Program-made: the position numbers and the translations under genes | Shown here: positions 7,029 through 15,269 of the stretch, in pieces | Layout of the letters: every line of letters starts with the position of its first letter | How positions within the stretch are numbered: position 1 is the first letter of the stretch | From: an uncultured bacterium | GTDB lineage: Bacteria; Patescibacteriota; Minisyncoccia; Phycocordibacterales; GWA1-40-21 | Assembly: GCA_903822075.1 (NCBI GenBank) | Contig: CAIJNK010000003.1 | Location: forward strand, 1-39,327 | Length of the DNA: 39,327 nucleotides | Direction of reading: 5' to 3' | The notes under the pieces: generated by a model | Databases searched by the model: none | What the model saw: the letters and a program-made list of their open reading frames with translations, nothing else | Told to the model about the DNA's origin: nothing

Positions 7029-7094
7029 TATTTAATTTTAAAAGTCCTCGGGTCGCCCACAGAAAGGCTCAACCAGACATTTTAAAATCAAACA
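7029..7094 (+). repeat. 66-nt leader element, copy B (pyrG)
   Basis: It is nearly identical to the copies upstream of yqeY and frr. It ends 21 nt before the pyrG ATG. This copy has CACAGAAA before GGC where copy C has CACAGAAC, so the change falls next to the predicted inner stem and does not break it. Confidence 0.88.
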
Positions 7095-7115
7095 TTTATA
7101 ATTTTCAAATACAAA

Positions 7116-8759
7116 ATGAAAAATCATAAATACATTTTCGTGACGGGTGGGGTGATGTCAGGGGTGGGCAAGGGAATCGCGGCGTCATCCATTGGCGCTA
7201 TTTTTAAGGCTAGGGGTTTTGCGGTGACGATGATAAAGATTGATCCTTATGTGAACGTGGATGCCGGAACTATGAACCCCACGGAGCATGGCGAAGTATT
7301 CGTATTGGAGGATGGTGATGAGTGTGATCAGGATATGGGAAATTATGAAAGATTTTTGAATATTTCCTTGACTCGGACCAATTATATGACCACCGGCCGG
7401 GTGTATCAGGAGGTGATTCGCAAGGAAAGAAATTTGGAATATAAAGGGAAATGCGTTTCCGTTATACCAGACATAACAGACGAAGTAATCAGGCGGATTG
7501 AATTAGCTTCAGATAAGGCCGACTCGGACATTACTATTATTGAAGTGGGGGGGACGATTGGTGAATATCAAAATATGCTTTTCTTGGAGGCAGCTCGTAT
7601 TATGAAGGGCAGGGCACATGACGATGTGGCATTTGTAATGGTGAGTTATTTACCAATTCCATCAAAAGTTGGCGAGATGAAAACCAAGCCAACCCAATTT
7701 GCCTCGAGCACCCTAAATAGTGCCGGTATTCAGACGGATGTGATTATTGCCAGGGCGTCTGTTCCGATTGATCAGAAACGTAAGGACAAGATTGCCATGT
7801 ATTGTAATATTCGACCCGAAGGCGTGATTTCCGCACCTGATATTGAAAGCATATATGATGTACCGCTGAATTTTGAAAAAGATAATATCAGCAGTGTTTT
7901 GGGTAGCGTTTTAAAATTGGATATGACCGATAAACCGCTTAATTTTGGCCCATGGCAGGCTTTTGTGAAGAAATCTAAGGCGGTGAAAAAAGAAGTGAAT
8001 ATTGCCGTCGTGGGAAAGTATTTTAGCTCCGGGGATTTTATCCTGTCCGATGTGTATATCACTGTTTTGGAAGCCTTAAAATATTCCGCATATAAATTGG
8101 ATCATAAAGTCAAACTGCATTATCTCGGCTCGCAACAGTTTGAGAAAGACCCGAAGAAGTTGAAAGATTTGAAAAAGTATGACGGTATTTTGGTGCCGGG
8201 TGGTTTTGGCTCCACCGGCATTGAAGGGATTATTTCTGTCATCAAATATGCCAGAGAGAATAAAATCCCATATTTTGGCTTATGTTACGGCATGCAACTT
8301 TTGGTGATTGAATTTGCCCGGAATGTTTTGAAATTGAAAGATGCCAATACGGCAGAGATAGACAAGAACTCTAAAAACTTGGTGATAGATATTATGCCGG
8401 ATCAAAAACAAAAATTAGCGGAAGGAAATTATGGTGGCAGTATGCGCTTGGGAGCCTATGAAGCAGTTCTGGGACGTGGAACCATTGCTCATGATGCTTA
8501 TAAGCAAGATGCCATTCAGGAAAGACATCGTCACCGTTATGAAGTGAGTCCGGATTATATTCAAAAACTGACGGATGCCGGTCTGGTCTTTTCCGGTAAG
8601 TCACCGGACGGCACTTTGATGGAAATCGCCGAGCTCCCTAAAAAGGTTCATCCATTTTTCCTTGGTACCCAGTTTCATCCAGAGTTTCTGGCTCGTCCGC
8701 TCGTTCCACACCCGCTATTTACTGCTTTCATTAAAGCCTCAATTAAAAATATGAAATAA
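7116..8759 (+). CDS. pyrG: CTP synthase (glutamine hydrolysing)
   Basis: PyrG makes CTP from UTP, ATP and glutamine. The N-terminal synthetase domain has TGGVMSGVGKGIAASSIG (nucleotide loop), KIDPYVNVDAGTMNP and HGEVFVLEDGDE; the C-terminal glutaminase domain has GLCYGMQ with the nucleophile Cys, RHRHRYEVSPDY, and FHPEF completing the triad. At 547 residues it is full length. The start lacks a ribosome-binding site and follows the 66-nt leader element. In other bacteria pyrG is often controlled by its leader (reiterative initiation in Bacillus), which makes the element more noteworthy, but no such run is seen here. Confidence 0.97.
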   Translation: MKNHKYIFVTGGVMSGVGKGIAASSIGAIFKARGFAVTMIKIDPYVNVDAGTMNPTEHGEVFVLEDGDECDQDMGNYERFLNISLTRTNYMTTGRVYQEVIRKERNLEYKGKCVSVIPDITDEVIRRIELASDKADSDITIIEVGGTIGEYQNMLFLEAARIMKGRAHDDVAFVMVSYLPIPSKVGEMKTKPTQFASSTLNSAGIQTDVIIARASVPIDQKRKDKIAMYCNIRPEGVISAPDIESIYDVPLNFEKDNISSVLGSVLKLDMTDKPLNFGPWQAFVKKSKAVKKEVNIAVVGKYFSSGDFILSDVYITVLEALKYSAYKLDHKVKLHYLGSQQFEKDPKKLKDLKKYDGILVPGGFGSTGIEGIISVIKYARENKIPYFGLCYGMQLLVIEFARNVLKLKDANTAEIDKNSKNLVIDIMPDQKQKLAEGNYGGSMRLGAYEAVLGRGTIAHDAYKQDAIQERHRHRYEVSPDYIQKLTDAGLVFSGKSPDGTLMEIAELPKKVHPFFLGTQFHPEFLARPLVPHPLFTAFIKASIKNMK

Positions 8760-8790
8760 AAAAATTCCCCACTCAGGTGAGCGGGGAATT
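8756..8790 (-). terminator. Terminator of the 8814 gene, between convergent genes
   Basis: AATTCCCC and GGGGAATT (8763-8790) form a long hairpin with inner CTCA/TGAG. The minus strand continues TTTTTTTATTT, so it clearly serves the 8814 gene; it may also stop pyrG transcription, although the plus side lacks a U-tract. Confidence 0.85.
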
Positions 8791-8813
8791 CGGTACACGG
8801 CAGTTTTATGTCG

Positions 8814-9335
8814 TTACCGGTTGATGGTCACGAAGTAACCAAGGACATCATTTCTTTGTCCAATATCAAGGTTGGGGGCGATTGAAACGTTGGGCGAACC
8901 ATGTTCCTTGCGCCAGGCGGCCAGGGTCTCTCCGAAGACCTTGCCATACATCGGACGGTCATAACCATTGCCTGGGTATTCGAAGTAATACACCCCGCAA
9001 CCAAAGCTGTGGATTAGCATCTGGTATGATGCATTACCACATTGAACCGTCTTTCCAGGCTTGGTTCCGTTTGGTTCGGTCCAGTCAAGGTCGGCCAGGT
9101 TTTTCTCAGCCTTATTGACGGCGGCCACAACGGCATTGGAATTGTCATCCTCGAGTTGGACCTGCGAATCAAGGTTTTTCTTTTCGACCGGGGTCACGCT
9201 CTGGGTACCGTTGCTACCAACAGTGACCTGAACAATGTACCAGTGCGAATCGGCCGGTGCGGCCGTGACTTGGTTTGAACCAATCAGACTGAAAAACAGA
9301 ACCGCAAACGCCATCATTTTCAATATGCTTTTCAC
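8814..9335 (-). CDS. Secreted hypothetical protein
   Basis: A typical Sec signal peptide (MKSILKMMAFAVLFFSLIGSNQVTAAPA, cleavage probably after TAA or APA) is followed by a soluble domain of about 145 residues with two Cys (CGNASY and FGCGVYY) that could form a disulfide. The start is GTG with AAAGGAGAAGAGACA upstream. Its own consensus promoter and terminator make it an independent unit. Base composition is visibly more GC-rich than neighbouring pyrG and recR, which hints at a different origin. Function unknown. Confidence 0.75.
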   Translation of the reverse strand: MKSILKMMAFAVLFFSLIGSNQVTAAPADSHWYIVQVTVGSNGTQSVTPVEKKNLDSQVQLEDDNSNAVVAAVNKAEKNLADLDWTEPNGTKPGKTVQCGNASYQMLIHSFGCGVYYFEYPGNGYDRPMYGKVFGETLAAWRKEHGSPNVSIAPNLDIGQRNDVLGYFVTINR

Positions 9336-9405
9336 TGTCTCTTCTCCTTTACTGTGGGGTTTCCACTTCTTTTTGGGTAACTTACCCGTTGCTATTCTGT
9401 TTTTA

Positions 9406-9434
9406 AGTATAGCATATTACATCACTAAAGTCAA
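9406..9434 (-). promoter_or_regulatory. Promoter of the 8814 gene
   Basis: On the minus strand TTGACT (9429-9434), 17 nt ending in TGC, TATACT (9406-9411): a good sigma-70-type promoter with an extended -10. Confidence 0.8.
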
Positions 9435-9463
9435 GCACTGTTGTGTAATCAAAGCTCAGGGTT

Positions 9464-10081
9464 TTAACTTCTATTTTTAAGGGCATTTTTGATGGTATCC
9501 GTATCAGAGTATTCAAGTTCGGTGCCGGTGGAAAGGCCGCGGCCAAGATGGGAGATTTTTAAATTGTATTTGGTGATGAGCGGGTTCAAAGCTTGGATGA
9601 TGAAGTCGGCTGTGTATTCACTTTCCGGATTTACACTAAAGCCGAGGATTATTTCTTTGAGTTCTTTCTCAGCTTTTTTTTCTACTGTTTTAAGTAATTC
9701 ATTCAAATGGATTTTGGTTTCCGGATTTTTGTCTAGGATGGGAACCGTGCCACCGAGCACAAAATACTTGCCATTAAAATAATGGCTTTTTTCAATATTT
9801 TCCAAATCAATATCTCGGGCTACGATCATGAGTACGTTTTCGTCACGGTTTTTGCTACCACAAATATCACATAAAGGAGTAACCTGTTTGCCTTTGGTAA
9901 AGTACCGAAAACATTCCTGACAAATGATAATTTCGTTTTGTAATTCGTTTACTAAACTGGTAAATTCTCGTAAATAATTTCTATTCCTGGTTAATAGGAA
10001 ATATACAAAACGCTTTGCTTGCCGTGGTCCAATCCCGGGAAAACTTTTGAATATTTCTGTCAGTTTATCAATCGAATCCAT
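9464..10081 (-). CDS. recR: Recombination protein RecR
   Basis: RecR helps RecO and RecF load RecA at gaps. The 205 residues have the usual order: a helix-hairpin-helix (FPGIGPRQAKRFVYFLL), a four-Cys zinc finger (CQECFRYFTKGKQVTPLCDIC), then a Toprim domain with VVARDIDLENIE and the LSTGTELEYSD C-terminal part with GRGLSTG. The gene begins 10 nt after the dnaB stop and has no ribosome-binding site, so it is probably the second gene of a dnaB-recR operon. Confidence 0.95.
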   Translation of the reverse strand: MDSIDKLTEIFKSFPGIGPRQAKRFVYFLLTRNRNYLREFTSLVNELQNEIIICQECFRYFTKGKQVTPLCDICGSKNRDENVLMIVARDIDLENIEKSHYFNGKYFVLGGTVPILDKNPETKIHLNELLKTVEKKAEKELKEIILGFSVNPESEYTADFIIQALNPLITKYNLKISHLGRGLSTGTELEYSDTDTIKNALKNRS

Positions 10082-10091
10082 CGTATTAAAA

Positions 10092-11492
10092 TTAGAATGC
10101 TACATTATCATTTTTGCCGGCACTGTCAAAGTCCCTAAACTCAGAATTATTTTTATCCAAATCCATAAAACTGGAGCGGCTTTGTTCGAAGTAAAGACTG
10201 GTCATGCCGGTCGGACCATTTCGGTGTTTTTCAATCAAAACTTCCACAATGTTGGTTTTTTCACTCTCTTCCTTGTATTTGTCTTCGCGGTGAAGGAACA
10301 TAACAACATCGGCATCCTGCTCAATAGAACCAGAGTCACGCAAGTCAGACAAGCGAGGTCGTCCACCACGTTGTTCCACCGCACGGGAAAGCTGGGATAG
10401 GGCCAGCACCGGAACATCAAATTCACGCGCCAAGTGCTTGAGCGAGCGGGAAATTTCCGTCACTTGCTGAACCACATTATCGCTATTTTTGCTCGAAACC
10501 GGGGCCATGAGCTGCAAATAGTCCACTACCACCAAGCCGATCCCTCTTTCGTTTTTTAAGCGACGCACAACTCCGCGCATCTTCATGATATTATTGGCCG
10601 GCTGATCATCTACGAAAATCGGGGCTTTGGACAAGACATCTAAAGAATCACGAATTCGCTCAAAATCACTGTCGAGCTTTAAGCCACCCGTTCGTAATTT
10701 CCAGGCATCCACTTTAGCTTCGGCGGCCATCATTCTGTCGACTAATTGTTGGTTGGACATTTCCAGAGAGAAAATAACCACGGGAATATTATGTTTGACC
10801 GCGGCTTGTCTCGCGATATCGAGAGCAAAAGAGGTTTTACCCATGGACGGCCGAGCGGCCAAAATGATCAGGTCGGATTTTTGTAAACCAGACAGTTTGG
10901 AGTCTAAATCTTTAAAACCGGTCGGTACACCACGTAGCTCATCTTTGCTTTTATGCAACTTGTCCAATCTTTCCCAAGCCTCACCCAGAGCGTCTTTTAT
11001 CTCAATAAATTTATTTGAGGTTTTTCCTTGGGTCACTTCATAGATTTTCTTCTCCGCCATATCGAGAAGAGTAGTGATGTCCTCCGCTTCTTCATAGCCA
11101 AGCATGGAAATATGCTCCGAGGCTTCAATCAGCTGGCGCATGATATATTTTTTCTGGACTATCTCCGCATAATGTTCGGCGTTGGCGGAGGATGGGACAA
11201 GGTTTACCAGTTCAGTCAAATAACCGGTACCACCGATTTGTTCTATTTGGCTTTTTTCTGTCAGTCTGGCTGATAAAGTCAGTAGGTCAATCGGTTCACT
11301 TTTTTGGAACAGTTCACCCATGGCCTGGAAAATAATTCGATGCTTTTCGGCATAGAAGGCCTCGGGTTTGATAATGTCCATAATCTCATGGATAGCTTCT
11401 GGCCGGAGCATCACGGAACCCAGTAAGGCACGTTCAGAGTCAATATTATTTGGTGGTATTCTGGTGACAGTTTTTTTTATGTTTTGAACCAT
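10092..11492 (-). CDS. dnaB: Replicative DNA helicase DnaB
   Basis: The N-terminal domain (NNIDSERALLGSVMLRPEA) binds primase; the RecA-like C-terminal domain has Walker A AARPSMGKTSFALD, Walker B LVVVDYLQLM and the R/Q-containing SQLSRAVEQRGGRPRLSDLRDSGSIEQDAD region. At 466 residues it is full length and without an intein. The ATG sits 6 nt from a TGC TAGAAT extended -10 box, predicting a leaderless mRNA. Confidence 0.97.
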   Translation of the reverse strand: MVQNIKKTVTRIPPNNIDSERALLGSVMLRPEAIHEIMDIIKPEAFYAEKHRIIFQAMGELFQKSEPIDLLTLSARLTEKSQIEQIGGTGYLTELVNLVPSSANAEHYAEIVQKKYIMRQLIEASEHISMLGYEEAEDITTLLDMAEKKIYEVTQGKTSNKFIEIKDALGEAWERLDKLHKSKDELRGVPTGFKDLDSKLSGLQKSDLIILAARPSMGKTSFALDIARQAAVKHNIPVVIFSLEMSNQQLVDRMMAAEAKVDAWKLRTGGLKLDSDFERIRDSLDVLSKAPIFVDDQPANNIMKMRGVVRRLKNERGIGLVVVDYLQLMAPVSSKNSDNVVQQVTEISRSLKHLAREFDVPVLALSQLSRAVEQRGGRPRLSDLRDSGSIEQDADVVMFLHREDKYKEESEKTNIVEVLIEKHRNGPTGMTSLYFEQSRSSFMDLDKNNSEFRDFDSAGKNDNVAF

Positions 11493-11528
11493 CTGGCTAT
11501 TCTAGCATGGCCTATTTAAAATCCACAA
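11493..11528 (-). promoter_or_regulatory. Leaderless promoter of dnaB
   Basis: On the minus strand TTGTGG (11523-11528), 18 nt ending TGC, TAGAAT (11499-11504), then 6 nt to the ATG. Confidence 0.7.
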
Positions 11529-11605
11529 ACGGCAAAAGAGCATATTCTGTGGGTACCTTGTGGAGAAAAACTTTTGTATGGTATACTTGGCATATTAATA
11601 ACCGA

Positions 11606-11630
11606 GAAGTAAAAATATTTTACTTCTTTT
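11606..11630 (+). promoter_or_regulatory. Hairpin in the leader of the DsbA-like gene
   Basis: GAAGTAAAA and TTTTACTTC form a perfect 9-bp inverted repeat with a 3-nt loop, followed by TTTT, 14 nt before the ATG. It lies downstream of a likely promoter (TTGTGG, 18 nt, TGG TATACT at about 11583). It could be an attenuator-like hairpin or only a stabilising structure. Confidence 0.5.
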
Positions 11631-11643
11631 AAAAAACAAATAA

Positions 11644-12453
11644 ATGGAAAAAGAGACAAAATCAACATATTCAACGCCTATCGCCATTGTCATTGCTGGG
11701 GTAGTCATTGCCGGCGCCTTGTATTTTAGCGACAGTAAAAAAGCGGAAAGTCCCACCCCGCCGGTTGCCGCTGTAAAACAACAGTCTACCCTTGATCAAA
11801 TCAGGCCTGTTTCGGCCGATGATCATATCCGCGGTAATCCCAACGCCGACATTATCATCGTTGAGTATTCGGACACGGAATGTCCTTTCTGTGGGCGATT
11901 TCACCAATCTTTGAAACAGGTCATGGATACTTACGGCAAGGATGGAAAAGTGGCTTGGGTATACAGGCATTCTCCTATTGATCAGCTCCATTCCAAATCC
12001 AGACATGAGGCGGCGGCATTAGAATGTGCCAATGAGCTTGGTGGTAATGACAAGTTTTGGGAATACACCGATACTATTTATTCCACCACACCGGCAAATA
12101 ATGGTCTAGATCCTGCTGAATTACCTAAAATTGCCGCTTCCGTTGGTCTGGACGTTGCTAAATTCAACACCTGTCTGACCAGTGGTAAATATGATGCTAA
12201 AATACAGGCAGATGTTCTGAACGCCCAAGCCACTGGCGGTCAAGGAACCCCCTGGAGTGTGTTAGTTCTTAGGGAGGCCATAAGTCAGGACGTAAATGAT
12301 AAGCTTGATCAGTATGTGGTAGCAAATAATATCGTCGATCAAAGTGGAAAACCAATGGTCTATGCTTCAGCTGATAAAAAACTCATAGCTATGAGTGGAG
12401 CTTTGCCTTATCCAATGATTAAGAGTATATTTGATACTATTCTAAATAAATAA
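11644..12453 (+). CDS. Membrane-anchored DsbA-like thiol oxidoreductase
   Basis: An N-terminal membrane anchor (residues 12-28) precedes a thioredoxin-fold domain of the DsbA/BdbD (Thioredoxin_4) type. VEYSDTECPFCGRFHQSLKQV contains the CPFC redox pair, and TGGQGTPW contains the cis-Pro loop next to the active site. The protein should act outside the membrane, forming or isomerising disulfides in exported proteins. The next two genes, for a hibernation factor and an anchored cyclophilin, follow at 4 and 13 nt, so the group looks like an operon. There is no ribosome-binding site. Confidence 0.9.
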   Translation: MEKETKSTYSTPIAIVIAGVVIAGALYFSDSKKAESPTPPVAAVKQQSTLDQIRPVSADDHIRGNPNADIIIVEYSDTECPFCGRFHQSLKQVMDTYGKDGKVAWVYRHSPIDQLHSKSRHEAAALECANELGGNDKFWEYTDTIYSTTPANNGLDPAELPKIAASVGLDVAKFNTCLTSGKYDAKIQADVLNAQATGGQGTPWSVLVLREAISQDVNDKLDQYVVANNIVDQSGKPMVYASADKKLIAMSGALPYPMIKSIFDTILNK

Positions 12454-12457
12454 TTAT

Positions 12458-12832
12458 ATGCGAATAAATGAAAAAGGGACAAATATGCAGATTACGCCGG
12501 ATATAAAGGATTATCTCTACAAGAAACTTGATCATATTACCAAGTATTTAGATCCAAAGGACGAGAGCGTGTTGTGCGAGGTTGAACTTGGCAAGACCAC
12601 CAATCATCACAAAGCTGGTGAAGTATTCAGGACGGAAATAAACTTACACATTGCCGGTAAAAATCTGCGAGCGGTATCCGAGATGGATGAACTTTTTGCG
12701 TCCATTGACATAGCTAAGGACGAAATGGCGCGGGAACTACAGTCCAATAAAGATAAACAAATTGGGCTGATGCGCCGGGGTGGAGCTAAAATCAAGAATT
12801 TAATCAAAGGAATCTTTAATTCCGAAAAATAA
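12458..12832 (+). CDS. hpf: Ribosome hibernation promoting factor (HPF/RaiA family)
   Basis: The start [24 protein letters not shown] matches the first beta-strand and helix of HPF/RaiA, and [24 protein letters not shown] matches the DLYAAID helix. These proteins bind the 30S decoding region and silence ribosomes in stasis. At 124 residues it corresponds to the short form; the C-terminal dimerisation domain of long HPF is absent. Basic residues near the C-terminus ([10 protein letters not shown]) could contact rRNA. It begins 4 nt after the DsbA-like gene. Confidence 0.9.
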   Translation: MRINEKGTNMQITPDIKDYLYKKLDHITKYLDPKDESVLCEVELGKTTNHHKAGEVFRTEINLHIAGKNLRAVSEMDELFASIDIAKDEMARELQSNKDKQIGLMRRGGAKIKNLIKGIFNSEK

Positions 12833-12845
12833 CATAGCATTTATT

Positions 12846-13469
12846 ATGAAGAAATTTATAAATCCTTCGGCTATTTTATATATAGTCATAATCATAATTA
12901 TTACTATACTGATTGGCGTTGCCTCTGGCGGTAAAACGGTAAAATCAACTGAAGTAAAAGATTTAACTCAAAATAACATGACGCAAACAAAGACACAGAT
13001 GGTGACTATGGAAACTAATTTGGGAGACATAAAGCTTGAGCTTTACCCTGACAAGGCACCAAAGACCGTGGAAAACTTCATTAAATTGGCCCAAAGTGGT
13101 CTATACGATGGTACTAAATTTCACCGAGTCATAAAGGGTTTTATGATCCAAGGTGGCGATCCGTATACCAAAGGTGAAGATACCTCTGTCTATGGTACTG
13201 GCGGCCCTGGCTATAAGTTTGCCGATGAGCCAAATGATCTACCTATGGTGGCCGGAATGCTCGCAATGGCTAATAGCGGTCCAAATACCAATGGCAGTCA
13301 GTTCTTCATTATTACCGCTTCTTCTACACCTTGGCTTGTTGGCAAGCACACCGTTTTTGGTAAAGTAATTTCTGGTATGGAGGTGGTAACAAAAATTGAG
13401 AATTCAAAAGTTAATGAAAATAGTCTACCGACCACTCCTGTTGTGGTAAATAAGGTGACCGTGAATTAA
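12846..13469 (+). CDS. Membrane-anchored peptidyl-prolyl isomerase, cyclophilin type
   Basis: A membrane segment (residues 9-26) anchors a complete cyclophilin domain: [22 protein letters not shown], then [18 protein letters not shown] with the catalytic Arg (HRVI), [15 protein letters not shown] with substrate-binding residues, and [16 protein letters not shown]. It speeds cis-trans proline isomerisation, here probably on exported proteins next to the DsbA-like enzyme of the same operon. A strong terminator follows. Confidence 0.95.
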   Translation: MKKFINPSAILYIVIIIIITILIGVASGGKTVKSTEVKDLTQNNMTQTKTQMVTMETNLGDIKLELYPDKAPKTVENFIKLAQSGLYDGTKFHRVIKGFMIQGGDPYTKGEDTSVYGTGGPGYKFADEPNDLPMVAGMLAMANSGPNTNGSQFFIITASSTPWLVGKHTVFGKVISGMEVVTKIENSKVNENSLPTTPVVVNKVTVN

Positions 13470-13484
13470 TTTCATAAAAAGAAG

Positions 13485-13517
13485 ACCACCGGCAATTTCT
13501 CACCGGTGGTTTTTTTC
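13485..13517. terminator. Bidirectional terminator
   Basis: ACCACCGG and CCGGTGGT form the stem. The plus side continues TTTTTTT (end of the cyclophilin gene) and the minus side CTTCTTTTTATG (end of the 13517 gene). Confidence 0.88.
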
Positions 13518-13756
13518 TACGCTTTCTTCTCAGGCGCCTTTGATGTTGATTCAACCGGAACACAAATGGCTCCGGGATGCCTAGAACAAGCGAGCGCGCA
13601 TGTACCGTCCTCTGGCCAGTGAGCATTGCGATGGTGGCAGTGGTGGTCACACTTTTTGGACAGGCTGCAAGTATTTTGGACCCTCTTCTTGCTTAATGCA
13701 GGTCCTGAACCAAAAATTGCTTGCATCAAGCCGAGTTTTATCGGTCCTGGTGGCAT
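13517..13756 (-). CDS. Small Cys/His-rich hypothetical protein
   Basis: This 79-residue protein has a central cluster of six Cys and several His (CSLSKKCDHHCHHRNAH, then CALAC and ICVP), arranged in a way that could bind a metal. The ATG follows AGGAGGAAACTAAC, a strong ribosome-binding site. It has its own promoter starting right behind the fmt stop and shares a bidirectional terminator with the cyclophilin gene. No known family is recognised; the overlapping frames at 13411 and 13626 are shadows. Confidence 0.65.
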   Translation of the reverse strand: MPPGPIKLGLMQAIFGSGPALSKKRVQNTCSLSKKCDHHCHHRNAHWPEDGTCALACSRHPGAICVPVESTSKAPEKKA

Positions 13757-13799
13757 GTTAGTTTCCTCCTGTTTAGAACCTAGCTACTCTCTAGGTATT

Positions 13800-13827
13800 A
13801 GATTACTCCAAAATCAGTCTTTGTCAA
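13800..13827 (-). promoter_or_regulatory. Promoter of the 13517 gene
   Basis: On the minus strand TTGACA (13822-13827), 16 nt, TAATCT (13800-13805). It begins immediately after the fmt stop codon. Confidence 0.65.
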
Positions 13828-14685
13828 TTATTGTTTTAAACCTCGTAAAAAATCTTCGTAGCTCATTTCTTTTTTTCCTTCCGGGAGGACTTTCAGGATT
13901 TCAAATTTTCCATCAACATAATTGGCGTCTTTGATTATCACACGGACTTTTTTATTGTCTTTTATTGTGAAGAAAAAAGTGCCAGGCCAAGGCCAAAAGG
14001 CTTTGGTTTTTAAATAACATTTGTATGGGTTATCCGTCTCCAAATCCAACAGACCATCATTCTTTTCTACTTTTTTTGTGAAAGTGGCATCGGTGTGTTT
14101 TTGTTCGATTGATTTTGCTTTTCCTTGCACCCAGTCCGGTATAATTTCAATTAAGATTCTGACCCCTTCCTTGGCCAGGATTTGCTTTAGTAGCGGCAAA
14201 TTAACCGGCCAATTGGGAATTTCGATCTTGGATTGAGCGATGATTGGCCCATGATCAATCTGCTCATCCATTTGCATAATGGTGACACCGACATTTTTTT
14301 CGTCATTCAAGATTTGTTCTTGAAGCGGGGAAGGACCGCGGTATTTTGGCAAAAGCGATGGGTGAATGTTTATTACACCAAATTTTGGCATATCTAAGAT
14401 AATTTTAGGTACGATTTTGCCGTAAGAGGCCACAATAAACAAATCATAACCTTTGAGTTTTTCCAAAAAAACCACATCTTTTAATTTTTCTTGTTCTAGG
14501 AATAACACCTTATTTTCTTCCGCCCAAACTTTAGTTTCAGATTTTGTGAGCTGCATTTTTCTTCCGCTTGGCCGATCAGGTGTGGTAATAATAATATTTG
14601 GAGTTTGTCCGAGTTTTTTCATCTCTTCCAGACAAAAAACCGAAAACCTTGAATTGCCAAAAAAAGCTATTTTAAAATCATTCAT
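13828..14685 (-). CDS. fmt: Methionyl-tRNA formyltransferase
   Basis: Fmt formylates initiator Met-tRNA using 10-formyl-THF. The Rossmann start FKIAFFGNSRFSVFCLEEM, the motif INIHPSLLPKYRGPSPLQ (with the Asn-His-Ser catalytic set) and MQMDEQIDHGPI are all present; the C-terminal OB-like part follows. I take the ATG at 14685 rather than 14718, because the first 11 residues of the track ORF would overlap def and MNDFKIAFFG matches the family start. It lies 10 nt after def, the classic def-fmt pairing. Confidence 0.95.
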   Translation of the reverse strand: MNDFKIAFFGNSRFSVFCLEEMKKLGQTPNIIITTPDRPSGRKMQLTKSETKVWAEENKVLFLEQEKLKDVVFLEKLKGYDLFIVASYGKIVPKIILDMPKFGVINIHPSLLPKYRGPSPLQEQILNDEKNVGVTIMQMDEQIDHGPIIAQSKIEIPNWPVNLPLLKQILAKEGVRILIEIIPDWVQGKAKSIEQKHTDATFTKKVEKNDGLLDLETDNPYKCYLKTKAFWPWPGTFFFTIKDNKKVRVIIKDANYVDGKFEILKVLPEGKKEMSYEDFLRGLKQ

Positions 14686-14695
14686 AATATTTTTA

Positions 14696-15256
14696 TTACT
14701 CTGGATTTGTTGAAGCAAGAGGAACCTCTTTTAAATCGGTAGCTTTATCTATAAATAGCACACCGTTCAGGTGGTCAGTTTCGTGTTGAAATATCTGCGC
14801 CAATAGGCCGGTGGCCCCTCTGGTAAATTTCTTACCGTGTTCATCGTAAGCGGTGACTGTAGCCTTTTCCGCCCGTTCCACTTTACCAAAAAAGGGTCGG
14901 ACAGATAAACAGCCTTCGTCCATAATCTGTTTCTTCTTGGAAACCTTGCTGATTTCCGGGTTGATGTAAACGGCATCTTTAATCGCTGCTCGTTCTGCTT
15001 CCGGCGCTTCCTCCAAACCCTTAAGCATTATTTCCACCTTTCTCGAGACGACAAATATCCGGAGCGACAGACCTATCTGTGGGGCGGCAATAGCCACACC
15101 GTCATCCTGGGTCGCCAAGGCGGCACTCATATCCTTAAGTATCTTCTGAATCTTTTCGGTTTTGATTTCACCCACCGGTACCTTCAGAGCTGTCTCTCGC
15201 AAAACCACTTCGCCCTTTTGGACTATGTCGGGAATTTTGTTTGTTAATTTCTTCAT
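14696..15256 (-). CDS. def: Peptide deformylase
   Basis: The enzyme removes the N-formyl group from new proteins. All three motifs are present: GVAIAAPQIG (motif 1), EGCLSV with the metal-binding Cys (motif 2) and QHETDHL, the HExxH with two metal-binding His (motif 3). The start at 15256 (MKKLTNKIPDIVQ) is preferred over 15292, which would overlap priA. It starts 13 nt after the priA stop and precedes fmt. Confidence 0.96.
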   Translation of the reverse strand: MKKLTNKIPDIVQKGEVVLRETALKVPVGEIKTEKIQKILKDMSAALATQDDGVAIAAPQIGLSLRIFVVSRKVEIMLKGLEEAPEAERAAIKDAVYINPEISKVSKKKQIMDEGCLSVRPFFGKVERAEKATVTAYDEHGKKFTRGATGLLAQIFQHETDHLNGVLFIDKATDLKEVPLASTNPE

Positions 15257-15269
15257 TCCTAATAATGTA

